A stretch of 64,000 bases of DNA from NCBI GenBank assembly GCA_018806915.1, contig JAGKQI010000098.1:868001-932000 (forward strand), written 5' to 3'. Below are positions 9,214 to 19,539 of this stretch, one piece after another. The notes under the pieces are model-generated. The model searched no databases, was not told the DNA's origin, and was given only the letters and a program-made list of their open reading frames with translations. Origin of the DNA: Phytophthora colocasiae. Lineage: Eukaryota > Oomycota > Peronosporomycetes > Peronosporales > Peronosporaceae. Both the position numbers and the translations under genes were made by a program. The stretch's first letter is position 1; every line of letters begins with the position of its first letter.

Positions 9214-12200
9214 ATGGCTACACCAGGATCTACGAGAGGAGGACGCCGTGGTCGTGGTCGGAGTACTCCGACACGTCAATCCAAGCGTCTACAAGGTCTG
9301 TCGCCTGAGTAGCAACCAGACTTGTATGCCATCCAGAAGGCGGCCCGCGAGAAGAGGAAAGCTGCGCGAGAGAAGAAGGCAGCTGAGAATGTGAGCGTCC
9401 CAGAACCGGCGGTCGAAGACCAGCCTGCTGAGGAACCAGAAGCTCAAGAGACACCTGCTGTCCCTGGTGAACAAGGTTCCGAAGGCCCGTCAGAAGTTGA
9501 AGCTTCTGGTGACGAGGTGACCACTGCCCGCGAGGGTGGTGATGAGGCGTCTGAGGGAGGCGCCGATATGGTTGAGTCCCCGGAAGTGATCGATCTGTGT
9601 TCAGATTCGGCAACTTCCGGCCAGTCCGTGGACGAAGTGAAACCAGAACCCGGACACTCTGAAGAACGTGTTCCACGGTCCCCAAAGTCTGAAGACGCAC
9701 CAATGTCTGATGACATGGCGATCAAGTCTAAAGAGTCTCTGAAGACACCGTCTGATGAGTCTGGGAGGGCTGATTCGCTTGACGGGGAACGAGCTCTGAG
9801 GTATGTGCGTCGTGAGTTCCGCCGTTGGAGAGATATGGACACAGGCAAAGTCATTCCGCCTAGCATTGAATATATGTGGCCAACGACGAAGCCTAGTGCT
9901 GATGCTTTCCAGAAAGCCGCTGCAGCGACCGGCGACTACATCAAATGGCGATGTTCCTCCGTTTTCCCCGAGGATATGTGGATCTCAGAGTTTCACGCGA
10001 GGCGTCATAGTTTTGGTTGGATCCAAGACCTGTCTTATGTTGAGATTCCGATGAGCACGTTGACAGCACCAGAGTGTGTGGCTGTACTTCAGACAATGTT
10101 GTACGAGGCAGGTTTCGAATTCATGAACCTCCTCTCAACCTGGCCCCAGACGCAGGCGTCAGCCGTCGTTGGGTCTCAAGTAAGCAGTGTGGCGTCCGAA
10201 CTTCAGAGTCGACTCGCAGTGGAATTGGTTGAGTGGGCCACAGTGACCGCCAGGTTACAAGTTTGCCGACTCCCAGAAAGCATGAAGCACGAAGACACAA
10301 CTGGCAAGAACGAAGCAGACAGTGTATTACCTGACAAAGATGCTGACCTACAAGGACAACGGCTAATCATGCGACTCCGGGTAACCGGCCTCCGAGTGAC
10401 GCACAGTTCTGATGGTTCCAGCAGTGACGAGCCGCCGCAGTCCAAGCGCTTACAGCAGAGACCGCCGCGCCCACAAATCCCGTCGACACCGTCAGCTTTA
10501 TCGACGCCATCGCTGTCTTCACTGCCGCGGTACGAGAGCCGCTCTGATAACACGCGACCAGAGTCTGAAAATCCAATGTCCGAAGATCACAGTATCTCTC
10601 AGACTCAGATGTCGGATGTACCAATTCCCAGTGTCATTGGGACCTCGGATGATCAGTCGTCGGGATTACAGACTTCACGCGGAAGCTCTACGGACTCGTC
10701 CTTGATGTCCATGAGTCGAGGGGCGGCATCACATATGCCGCCGCCCACAGGAAGTCTGGCGTTAATCGCTCAAGGTGCTGATGTAGGAGGAACAGTCTCT
10801 GAAGGCATGGGGATCCAAGTGACGCGAACGCTGTTACCAGTGAAACCAGAGTCCGAGGATGTCGACATGCCGGAAGAGAGACCAGAGGTGCCGGACGCGG
10901 AGTCTGGAAACCAGGTGTCTGTCGGAAGTTCTTCACGAGATTTCAGACAATTGTCTCCGGAGATTCCGCCTGTATCTGCCTCCACCCGAAGCGAAAGTCA
11001 CCAGAGCCACTGCCAAAGTGTGAAGAGTGAAGACCTTCCGAGACCACCGTCCCGACGCTTGAGTTCCATTGCGTCGAGTCGTACGAAGTCTGAAGCTCGA
11101 AGCTCTCAGAGATCAGGACCTGCCCAGATCGAGTTGAACGTCATGAGGCAACAGCAGGAGTGGCAAAGCCGGATGGAGCAAGCGCAGATGGAGTTCTTGG
11201 CCCGAGAACGCTTGGAGACCATGGAACGCGTTCGTCGTCGAGAGCAACGTGACTTGGAGGCAAGGCGCGAAATTCAGACGCTCACCGAGCGCTTGTTGAA
11301 GTCAGAAAACGCGAGGCTGGAGGCTGAGAGACGCGCCGACGATGCTGAAGAACGCAGAAGTCTGGTATCTGAAAGCAAGCTCAGGAATCGCAGCGCGGCA
11401 GAGTTGGAAACTCTGAAAACGGAGCTCCAGAACTCTGAAAACCAACGTCTGGAATCAGTGTTTGCTGAACGCTGGCGACAGAGAGAGGCTGAGACTGAAG
11501 CCGAACGTGCGCGTGCGACTGACGAGATGAAACGGGACTGGATTTCTCAAATGGAAGCCTTACAACAGCGAATGAAAGTCATGGAAGCCGAGCGCGACAG
11601 GGAGAAAGAAAGTTCTCAGAACATGCAACGGTTCCAAGCCGGTCAGTTGAGAAACCTTCGAGCGACATTATCCCAAGTTCAAGAAGCGCGAAGGGTCGGT
11701 CACCCTGATTCAGCAACTTCGAACCAAGTGTTACATACCGGCAACCCTGAAGTTGCAACTATGTATCCAGTATCCGGGTCGGAAATCAGAAGTGACGCAA
11801 GAAGGGTTGGGGTTGAATCCATGTCACATTCACCGGCTCTCAAGACGGAATCTCGAGAGGTTGCAACCTTCCAGCAAGGCACCCCTGCACGAAGCACGGG
11901 GACGAAGCGAGTGAAGGCCGAGAGGAATGGCAGCACTACTACTGCTACGGCCCCCCAGGTGACTCAAGCGACTTCGGTGACAGAAACCAAGGGTGATACC
12001 AGACGTGCGCCTACTCCGAGGCGAGATCCGCCGCAGAGAACTGAAGCTAGACGGCCTAATGGAGATCGAAGAGCGTCTCGCAGAGCGAAGCGTCATGATA
12101 GAGCACCAGACTCTGGTGGAGACTCTGACGATTCAAGTTCAGACTCTGCGAGCTCGTCATCGGAGAACTCAGAGCCAGGTGAAGTGGTGAATCTGACGGC

Positions 12201-13056
12201 AGCAACTCAAGCACAAGCCGGCACCACACTTCTGACGCTAAGGCCGTTCATGAACTCGAACAACCTTGGGGAATTCGACCCCAGAGCTACCCTCAGGGAA
12301 CGTGTCCACTGGTGGGAGCGGTTTACGAATATGGCTTCTCAAGGAGGTTGGTCGACTAAGACGCGCATCCAGGAACTTAAGTTGAAGCTCCCTGTGTCTG
12401 CGCGAGACTGGTTTAACCAACTTCCCAAAAGTGTGTCCCGTGACTGGAAAGAGCTGTCTTCAGAGTTCAAGAAACGTTATTGCAAAGCTCGGTCATCGTA
12501 TTCTGAGAGATACTTCACTATGGCTATGAAAGACTCTGAGACTCCGCTTGAATTTTTCTACCGACTTAATTCTGCCGCCGGAAAAGCTGACATCGATTTC
12601 CGAAAATCGTCCAAGCGTCTTGAGAAGCATGTACTACGATTCATCACGAAGCTTAAGGATGCGCGCCTGAAAACGTCGCTGCAAGGTCAGAGATTTCGAC
12701 GGATTTCAGACTTGGAATATGCGTTGCAGCAAGATGAAGATGTGTGGCGAACTGGTGACCAAGAAATGACCCCTGCCAAGTCTCGAGATTTCCGGGCTGA
12801 CAATATTCCGCGAGGACAGTTCAAGCCCAAGCGTGTGCATCGGACTTATGTCGCAAGAGATGTGGATTCTGAAGACTATGACTCTGAAAACTCAGAAAAT
12901 CATAAGGAATCTCTGAAAACCAATCAGGATGCCAGAGATCAGACGGGTGATTCCAGACCTCCAAGTGCGACCTCAGAGTCTGCCCGTGATGAGAGTCTCT
13001 GCGAACAATTCAAAGGCTCCACCAAGTGCAGATTGGACGCAGACCCTGACGAATGA
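9214..13056 (+). CDS. Chronos-like gag polyprotein
   Basis: The frame starts with ATG at 9214 (MATPGSTRGGRRGRGRSTP), meets an in-frame TAG at 9310-9312, then runs open for more than 1240 codons. The TAG is followed by CAACCA, which fits the UAG-CARYYA pattern known to favour readthrough in plant viruses, but it may be a CAG to TAG mutation. Domains after the stop are an acidic Ser/Glu-rich region, a conserved helical segment (GDYIKWRCSSVFPEDMW), a long disordered part, a coiled coil at about residues 640-800, and a retrotransposon Gag domain at about 1000-1170 (WERFTNMASQGGWSTKTRI, FKKRYC, PLEFFYRL). Gag would build the virus-like particle. At over 1240 residues it is several times longer than usual Gypsy Gag proteins. 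Confidence 0.8.
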
Positions 13057-13420
13057 AGTATATCGAGTGATGGATAACATAGGATGGCGTCCGCCGCCCC
13101 AGTCCCCGTCTGGATCGTCAGGTCAAGGATTCCACCAGAGGCGTCATGAGAATAGTGGCTACTGGAACAAGTTCTGTGAAAAATGTCAACGCTCAGGACA
13201 CTCAGAGGAAGATTGCTGGAGAGACGTCACGTGCGACCGCTGTCAGGAAAAAGGACACCCGAGTCGAATGTGTCGGATGTCACCCTGTGAAGTATGTGGA
13301 AAAGTACACCCTGGAAAACCCTGCGAACATCTGAAAACTCGGGAAGCACTCAAGCAACTCGCTCGACAAGGTGCACTCAAGGACATGCCGAACCCACCTA
13401 CGGGAGAAACTCCTGAGTGA
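12929..13420 (+). CDS. Chronos-like nucleocapsid zinc knuckles
   Basis: This frame is +1 relative to gag and overlaps its last 40 codons. It encodes three zinc knuckles: CEKCQRSGHSEEDC and CDRCQEKGHPSRMC (both C-x2-C-x4-H-x4-C) and CEVCGKVHPGKPC (C-x2-C-x3-H-x4-C). These bind the element RNA. The knuckles are normally the end of Gag, so either a programmed +1 shift or a mutation joins the two frames between about 12930 and 13050. It ends with tandem stops TGATGA at 13418-13423; the same frame is then open into pol. Confidence 0.8.
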   Translation: MPEIRRVIPDLQVRPQSLPVMRVSANNSKAPPSADWTQTLTNEVYRVMDNIGWRPPPQSPSGSSGQGFHQRRHENSGYWNKFCEKCQRSGHSEEDCWRDVTCDRCQEKGHPSRMCRMSPCEVCGKVHPGKPCEHLKTREALKQLARQGALKDMPNPPTGETPE

Positions 13421-13504
13421 TGAGGCAGACTCTGGGAAGCCGTTAAACTAATATGCCCGTCGGATGGGGATCCGAAACGCGCCGGGCATGGCGTTACCCC
13501 AGAG

Positions 13505-16500
13505 TTGTGTGTTCTAGTGTGTGTAGGACCAGAGCTGAGAAAGATTCACGATAACACTCAACAATGCATGACTACTTTTGCCCAAGAATCGACCATACCT
13601 TCTGGAAACTCAGGGAACGAGTTACCTGAGATCGCCGACGACACCGATCCGACACCAGACGACTCAGTGTCGTTCAGGTTGAAGGATGGCGAGTGTTATG
13701 GCTGGTGGGAAGATAACTACCCTGATCGGTCAAAGAGGGATGTGGTGATGGTGTATGGTGCTGTGAATGACCATCGGACCAAGATTCTCTTGGATACTGG
13801 TGCGACCATAAATATTCTGAGTTACGACTTTGCGCGTAAGCTCGGACTCAGACTTAAGTCGCACAAGCAGACCAAGGTGTCAGGAATGGGTGGTGTTCCA
13901 ACATATATTGGTGCCAGCGCTGAGATCAAATTGACGCTTGGGCCAAGAGTGGTATATATTGTGGATGTTTGGGTCGCGAATATCGGTGAAGGAATTGACG
14001 TGCTTCTGGGAATGGGGTTTATGTTTGCTGCTGGAGTGAGAATTAGTGCTCGTGAAGGTCTGGTGTCGTTACCAGACGAGGTAGTGGTGATGATGTGTAA
14101 TTGGGAACCTGGTGATCACATTGGTCGTAACAGGTCGGTTAGACCCAGCGAGGCTGTCCTTCTGAGTCCGGGTGAGGAGTTTATTGTCCGAATTGACTAT
14201 GGCCCAACGAACCCCCAGAGGGAAGTCGTGTGGGCCGGACGCGGTGATCGCTGGGTTACCCAGCTGATCTATGCGGCTCGATCTTGGCCTGTGGCCGTTC
14301 GCGTGGTAAATATCTCTGATAAGAACACGTGGGTCAATGAACTCTCCGATGTTGCGAGGATCGTGGAATATGGTTTCTTCCCAAGGCATGGACGTTTCGT
14401 GCGTCCAGGTTCCGCTGCTTATCGTGACTGGGAAGTTCTGATTCTGGAAAGCACCCCGTCACCAGAGACTAAGAAACGTATGAGGAGAGAGGCGGAGTTA
14501 GAGGCTCTGATGCCGCAACCCCCGTGTGTAGATCGCTCAGACTACCCATGGCCGACTGAAATACTGCAACGTCCAAGGTTTGATAACGCTCGAGTGCAGT
14601 TCGTGAAACCAGAGTCACCACCGACCGTGAAACGAGTACGCTTCGCCCTGGATGCATTCACCCAGACGGAGGATGGTTGTTATGGTGAATCAACGGGAAG
14701 TGCAGACATCAGTACAGATACCAGAGATTTGGAAACATTCTCTGAAAGTACTTCACATACAAACCCTGGTGACCCGTCTGTTGCTATCGACGATGACGTC
14801 CCTGACTCAAAGCCTGAGTATCTCTTAGGTGACCCTCAGACCCCTGAGTTACCCGCGGATGATTTCGGCCTAATGGATGAATCCTGGGATATCCCCATTC
14901 AGGGGATGCCTGGAACGCCGATGGAAAAGTTACGAGTGGAATACGAGCGGTGTATGAACGTTTCGAGCGAAGAATTAGACTTGGAGCCAGGTGTGTATAT
15001 GCGGGAAGGCACGGAACTCCTTGCCCAATTACGCGATCAATTGGTCATGCTACCAGAACTGGAAGAGTTGACACCAGAGTGTGATATTGATAGCGCTGAT
15101 GTTGGAGAGCCGGGAAAGACGACCCCAGAAATGGAGAAGAAACTGCGTGATATTCTGAGGCACCACAGGAAAATATTCCTGGGAGATGGCAATGCAGCAC
15201 CCGCACCGGCAAGGGGCGTGGTCTGTGATCTAGATGTGGAAGATGCCAAACCGGTAGCTCAACGTCCGAGATCCGTCGCTCCTCATCTCATGCTGAAGGT
15301 GTACGAGCTTCTAAAGAAACTCCTGGAAACTGGTTTGATCGAGTACTCTAACTCCCCGTGGGCATCTCCTATTGTGATCGTTCTCAAGAAGAATGGTGTT
15401 GACATACGAATGTGCATCGACTATCGCATTGTGAATGGCTTCATTCAACTGTCGCGTTACCCTCTACCTCTTATTGACGATCTCTTAATTGGTTTTGAGG
15501 CTGCCATGTGGTTCATGAGCCTGGATATGGCTAGCGGTTTCTGGGCGATCAGGATGACGGAGCGTGCACGGCTGATATCAGCCTTCATTTGCCCGTTTGG
15601 GCATTTTCAGTGGGTAAGGATGCCGTTTGGTCTGAAGAACGCCCCTCTTGTGTATCAGGCTATGTTGGACAATTGCTTGTGGGGATTCGTGAGACTGTCA
15701 CCAGAAGAAGAAGCTGAAGTTGATGCGGAGGTTCTGGAATTCCTACAACTCCAGCCTCAGGACTCTGAGAAGCATCTTTCAGACTCTGAGAACCATACTC
15801 CGATTTCAGAGATGCCAGCACTCACAAGTCAGATGACCGTCTTTCAGAGGAATATTCCCGTCCCCACATGCATGGGCCCAGTCCTGGGGAGGAGTTCATA
15901 CATCGACGACATCGCACATGGAGCACCGACTTGGGACCAATTATGTGACGACTTGAACGCCCTGCTTTTCAGACTTCGCTATTGGAATATTTCTGTGAGT
16001 TTGCCCAAGAGCGAGTTCGGGAAGTTGTCGATACCGTACCTATCCCACGAAATCAGTGCCGAGGGTCTGAGGGCAACACCCAAGATTGTCAAAGGAGTTG
16101 AAGAACTGCCATTTCCGTCTACGTTAAAGGGATTACAGAGTTTCATGGGAAGCCTCAACTATTACAACAAGTTTATTGAGGATTTACCGGTGATCGCTGC
16201 TACTCTCTATGAGTTGACAGACGAGCAGATTCGTGCTGGACGAGACCTGACTCGTGCGAAAGAGGCATTCGAGATTCTGAAACGCAAGATAGTATCTACC
16301 CCACTACTCCGACATCCAGACCGAACCAGACCGTTTGTTGTCATTCCGCATGCGAACCCTTGGGCTGCTTCAGCAGTTTTGGGACAAAAATATGAGGGAA
16401 TAATACACCCGGTCCGGTTCACGGGTCGTGTCCTGAACGACGCCGAACTCAGGTATCATATCGCTGAGAAGGAAGTGATTGCGATCCTCAGAGTTTTGGA

Positions 16501-17518
16501 AAACTTCAGAGCTCTGGTGGAGTCAAGTCCGGTGATTGTGGTTTATACCAGATACTCTGTCCTGAAATGGTTGCTGACATCGAGTTCCACCGACGGCAGA
16601 AACGTCAAGTGGGGTCTGAAGTTGTCGCAGTGGAACTTGGAAATTCGCCGGATTCAGCGTGATGAAGACGGACTCCCAGCTATACTCAGCGCAGGCATTA
16701 CCCCCCGGGAGCATCTGGACGAAGTCTCTGAAAATCTGATCCCAGTCAAGGGGCGAGTCAAGCCGCCAGTTCCTATCAGTGTGGAAATGTTGGAAGCAGA
16801 TTATCAGGGTTATGTTCTGAGTTTCGACGGTGCCGCAAAGACGTCTACTCGCTTGGGAAGCTGTGGGTGTATACTCTGGGAACTCCCGGGGTGGAGCGTT
16901 CTGGAAGCCCGAGGGCTTCCCCTGACGGATGTCACGGTGAATTACTCGGAATACTGTGGCCTGAATTATGGTCTGAAGATGGCACTCGACCACGGAATAC
17001 AGGAGTTGGTGGTTGTGGGAGATTCGCGCATCGCGATACAACAGGCTCAGGGACTAATCAACCGCAATCAGCCTAACTTGCAACGGAGGTTAGCCGAATT
17101 TGAGTCTCTGAAAACCAAGTTTCAGACTCTGAAGTTGGTACATGTGAAGCGCGAGTTCGACCAAGCGGCAGATTACCTGACCTCGAAGACTTTGACCCTT
17201 GGGGAAGCTTGGCGAGTACAAGATGAGGATGAACTTATGCACCTGCGACTGGTATCCAAGGTTCATGAGAGACTGATGAAGCCTCGCCCCGTCCCGAACA
17301 TGGAAGCTCAAGAGTCAAAGATACCATACTCTGAAAATCATAATGCGTTACCAGAGTCTGAAGATGCTCCTGGTCCGGAATCCGCACCCCTGCCTCGATC
17401 GGTCAGAGTATTGATTACTGTAACCCGTGCCCAAGCTCCGCCTGACGCTAATCTGCCTGAGGATGATGACGAACGAGAACCTTTGGGGCCTTTGGAGTTC
17501 CAGGCAGAACGCTGGTGA
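13505..17518 (+). CDS. Chronos-like pol: protease, RT, two RNase H
   Basis: In order: aspartic protease (LLDTGATINI, Asp at about 97; LLGMGF); reverse transcriptase (WASPIVIVLKK, MPFGLKNAP, catalytic YIDD at 799-802); a first RNase H; and a second RNase H at about 1090-1250. The reverse transcriptase has about 55 extra Ser/Glu-rich residues between MLDNCL and YIDD. The first RNase H has lost its catalytic acids (PHANPWA for the usual CDAS; YTRYS for YTDH), so it resembles the retroviral connection domain. The second has all four acids (SFDGAAK at 1108, NYSEYCGL, VGDSRIA, FDQAADYL) and belongs to the archaeal/plant-type RNase H. The frame is shared with the zinc knuckles. It stops at TGA 17516-17518, probably a mutated TGG. 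Confidence 0.88.
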   Translation: MCVLVCVGPELRKIHDNTQQCMTTFAQESTIPSGNSGNELPEIADDTDPTPDDSVSFRLKDGECYGWWEDNYPDRSKRDVVMVYGAVNDHRTKILLDTGATINILSYDFARKLGLRLKSHKQTKVSGMGGVPTYIGASAEIKLTLGPRVVYIVDVWVANIGEGIDVLLGMGFMFAAGVRISAREGLVSLPDEVVVMMCNWEPGDHIGRNRSVRPSEAVLLSPGEEFIVRIDYGPTNPQREVVWAGRGDRWVTQLIYAARSWPVAVRVVNISDKNTWVNELSDVARIVEYGFFPRHGRFVRPGSAAYRDWEVLILESTPSPETKKRMRREAELEALMPQPPCVDRSDYPWPTEILQRPRFDNARVQFVKPESPPTVKRVRFALDAFTQTEDGCYGESTGSADISTDTRDLETFSESTSHTNPGDPSVAIDDDVPDSKPEYLLGDPQTPELPADDFGLMDESWDIPIQGMPGTPMEKLRVEYERCMNVSSEELDLEPGVYMREGTELLAQLRDQLVMLPELEELTPECDIDSADVGEPGKTTPEMEKKLRDILRHHRKIFLGDGNAAPAPARGVVCDLDVEDAKPVAQRPRSVAPHLMLKVYELLKKLLETGLIEYSNSPWASPIVIVLKKNGVDIRMCIDYRIVNGFIQLSRYPLPLIDDLLIGFEAAMWFMSLDMASGFWAIRMTERARLISAFICPFGHFQWVRMPFGLKNAPLVYQAMLDNCLWGFVRLSPEEEAEVDAEVLEFLQLQPQDSEKHLSDSENHTPISEMPALTSQMTVFQRNIPVPTCMGPVLGRSSYIDDIAHGAPTWDQLCDDLNALLFRLRYWNISVSLPKSEFGKLSIPYLSHEISAEGLRATPKIVKGVEELPFPSTLKGLQSFMGSLNYYNKFIEDLPVIAATLYELTDEQIRAGRDLTRAKEAFEILKRKIVSTPLLRHPDRTRPFVVIPHANPWAASAVLGQKYEGIIHPVRFTGRVLNDAELRYHIAEKEVIAILRVLENFRALVESSPVIVVYTRYSVLKWLLTSSSTDGRNVKWGLKLSQWNLEIRRIQRDEDGLPAILSAGITPREHLDEVSENLIPVKGRVKPPVPISVEMLEADYQGYVLSFDGAAKTSTRLGSCGCILWELPGWSVLEARGLPLTDVTVNYSEYCGLNYGLKMALDHGIQELVVVGDSRIAIQQAQGLINRNQPNLQRRLAEFESLKTKFQTLKLVHVKREFDQAADYLTSKTLTLGEAWRVQDEDELMHLRLVSKVHERLMKPRPVPNMEAQESKIPYSENHNALPESEDAPGPESAPLPRSVRVLITVTRAQAPPDANLPEDDDEREPLGPLEFQAERW

Positions 17519-17551
17519 CGGATCAAGGCGCATCAGAGCCAGGACCCGTAC

Positions 17552-18421
17552 TTGGTTGAACTCATGAAGTTTCTGAAAGGCGATGTGGGAGATTTACCAC
17601 GACCCCGAGTCAGGAAACTTGCCAGAGTTGCTGAGGACTTCATTCTGGATTCTAGAAATATACTATATCGCCTGAGTCGCGCTACTCGAGAGCGGCCCCG
17701 GGACAATGTTGACGAACTCAGACTGGTGGTTCCCAGAGACTTGTATCCAGACCTGTTACACTATGCTCATGAAGACTACCAAGGTGGACATCAAGGAATC
17801 AGGAGAACCTTTGAGAAGCTGAGTTCGGAGTTTTACTGGTTGGGTATGTATGCGGATGTGGAGAGATTTGTGAAGGAATGCGTGGACTGTGCCAGTGGCA
17901 AGGGGCGACCCCTAAATCCTGGACCGTCCCCTGGAAATATTGAGCCCAGCCGGCCATTTGAAGTGGTGTCTATGGATTTTGTGACCCACATGCCGAAATC
18001 AGCACGTGGAAACACATTTCTCTTGCTGTTCCAGGATATGTTTTCAGGATACGTGATGTGCAAGCCAATGAGTGTCACCACCGCTCAGGATGTAGCAGAG
18101 GCTTATGAGGAACGCGTTTTCAGAAACTTTGGAGCTAGCTCTCTGATTCGTCATGATCAAGATCCTCGCTTTATGAGTGAGGTGTTCAAGTGTTTCAGGG
18201 AACTTTTGGGTAGCAGACAGCGAGCTACTCTAGGATACCGGCCTCAAGCCAACGGCCAGCAAGAGAGATCAGTACAGACTGTGGTGCGCGCGATTAAGGC
18301 ATATATCTCTGAAGCTGATCAAAGTGACTGGGATGATAACGCCGAACGTCTGATGTTTGCCCTGAATACGTCCTTCGATGCCACCCGTCTGGAAACGCCT
18401 TTCTACCTGGTACATGGTTAG
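17552..18421 (+). CDS. Chronos-like integrase core
   Basis: It is in the same frame as the preceding pol segment; only the TGA at 17516 separates them. It shows the zinc finger (YAHEDYQGGHQG, CVDCASGK) and the catalytic core with Asp in VSMDFVTHM, Asp in RHDQDPRF and Glu in ANGQQERSV. It would join the element cDNA to target DNA. It stops at TAG 18419-18421, where the flanking sense (LVHG-stop-DAHG) suggests TGG changed to TAG. All core residues are present, so an ancestor without the stops should have been active. Confidence 0.85.
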   Translation: MVELMKFLKGDVGDLPRPRVRKLARVAEDFILDSRNILYRLSRATRERPRDNVDELRLVVPRDLYPDLLHYAHEDYQGGHQGIRRTFEKLSSEFYWLGMYADVERFVKECVDCASGKGRPLNPGPSPGNIEPSRPFEVVSMDFVTHMPKSARGNTFLLLFQDMFSGYVMCKPMSVTTAQDVAEAYEERVFRNFGASSLIRHDQDPRFMSEVFKCFRELLGSRQRATLGYRPQANGQQERSVQTVVRAIKAYISEADQSDWDDNAERLMFALNTSFDATRLETPFYLVHG

Positions 18422-18436
18422 GATGCTCACGGGACG

Positions 18437-19153
18437 GTGTCCGCTATGCTTGGACCCAAGCCATCGACGACTCAGGAACGAACTGCGTACGAATGGAGAA
18501 GGAAGATGCAACGAGACTATAGCTATGCTCTGGCATGTGCCGAAGATCTCCAGAAGAAGGCAAAGCGTGACCGATCTGAAGAACAGACCAGAAAGTGGAA
18601 CGAGTTATCAGAGCGTCTGAAGTCAGGTTTCGCTATAGGCGACGCCGTATGGCTCTACATCCCTAAGGTACAAACGGGATTAAGCAGAAAACTAGCACAC
18701 ATGTGGCACGGACCCTTCAGGATCGAGGAGATGCTGGACGATTTCAGAGTACGACTCAAGGTTGAAGATACCGGCTATCGCGTGAACCCCTGGGTGCATG
18801 TGAGCCGTCTGAAGCCAAGGGCTCTGTTCCCCAGACGACCCACGGTGGAACTCCAGATTCCAGAAGATGATGTTTTTGACGCCGCCCTGTTACCAGAAGA
18901 TAGTTGGGAACCTGATACTGAAAACGACGAGTATGAAGTGGAGAAGATTCTGGATACCCGCTGGAACAAGCGTACCAGGACGTCCAGACGCCTGCGCGAA
19001 TATCTGATTAAGTGGAAAGGTTACGATGAAACTGAGTGGTTACCGTTATCGAAGTTGAACTGTGGAGCATTACTTTACGAATTCAACCAGAGTGCACGAG
19101 CACGAGCCCGTTTTCAGGCGATGCAGGCTGGAGACGATCACCCCAGAGTCTAA
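18437..19153 (+). CDS. Chronos-like integrase C-terminus and chromodomain
   Basis: Same frame as the integrase core after one nonsense codon. The first half is the integrase C-terminal barrel (FAIGDAVWLYIPK, LAHMWHGPFRIEE, NPWVHVSRLKP). The second half is a chromodomain (YEVEKILDTRWNK, EYLIKWKGYDETEW), which in chromodomain retrotransposons binds histone tails and guides integration. It ends at TAA 19151-19153, followed by 386 bases before the end of the antisense ORFs that converge on it. Confidence 0.85.
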   Translation: MSAMLGPKPSTTQERTAYEWRRKMQRDYSYALACAEDLQKKAKRDRSEEQTRKWNELSERLKSGFAIGDAVWLYIPKVQTGLSRKLAHMWHGPFRIEEMLDDFRVRLKVEDTGYRVNPWVHVSRLKPRALFPRRPTVELQIPEDDVFDAALLPEDSWEPDTENDEYEVEKILDTRWNKRTRTSRRLREYLIKWKGYDETEWLPLSKLNCGALLYEFNQSARARARFQAMQAGDDHPRV

Positions 19154-19539
19154 TAACTCTGAAAACACATCTGGAAGTCTGATATCTGAAGGATTTCGGA
19201 CATTGACTTTTAGAGTGTGGCAGTCTGAGTGCGTGTTTTCAGAGACCTATTTCTGAAATTCGTGCGTTTGGATATGTGATCGACCATGTTACTGCTTATA
19301 TAAAACGACTTTGTGAATGTGAATATGGAAGTGAGTTTGTGGAGAATTAAAGTGCTGGAGGATACGAGGTTATGAACAATGAGATGATGAGAAGAAGTGT
19401 GATTACGTGAAATGATATTGAAAGATTAAGGGGTTAGGAAGCTACACTGAGGCCAGGGGTTTACGTCACAAATGCAGACAACTATTTGGCTTCTCGAAAA
19501 TGCAGCCTTCCCGTGGGCACCATGGTGGACACCTGAGCT
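19154..19539. other. convergent 3' region of sense and antisense genes
   Basis: No ORF of note. It holds the ends of sense pol (19153) and antisense ORF 2 (19540), so it should contain both 3' untranslated regions if both are transcribed. No polyadenylation signal could be assigned. Confidence 0.4.
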
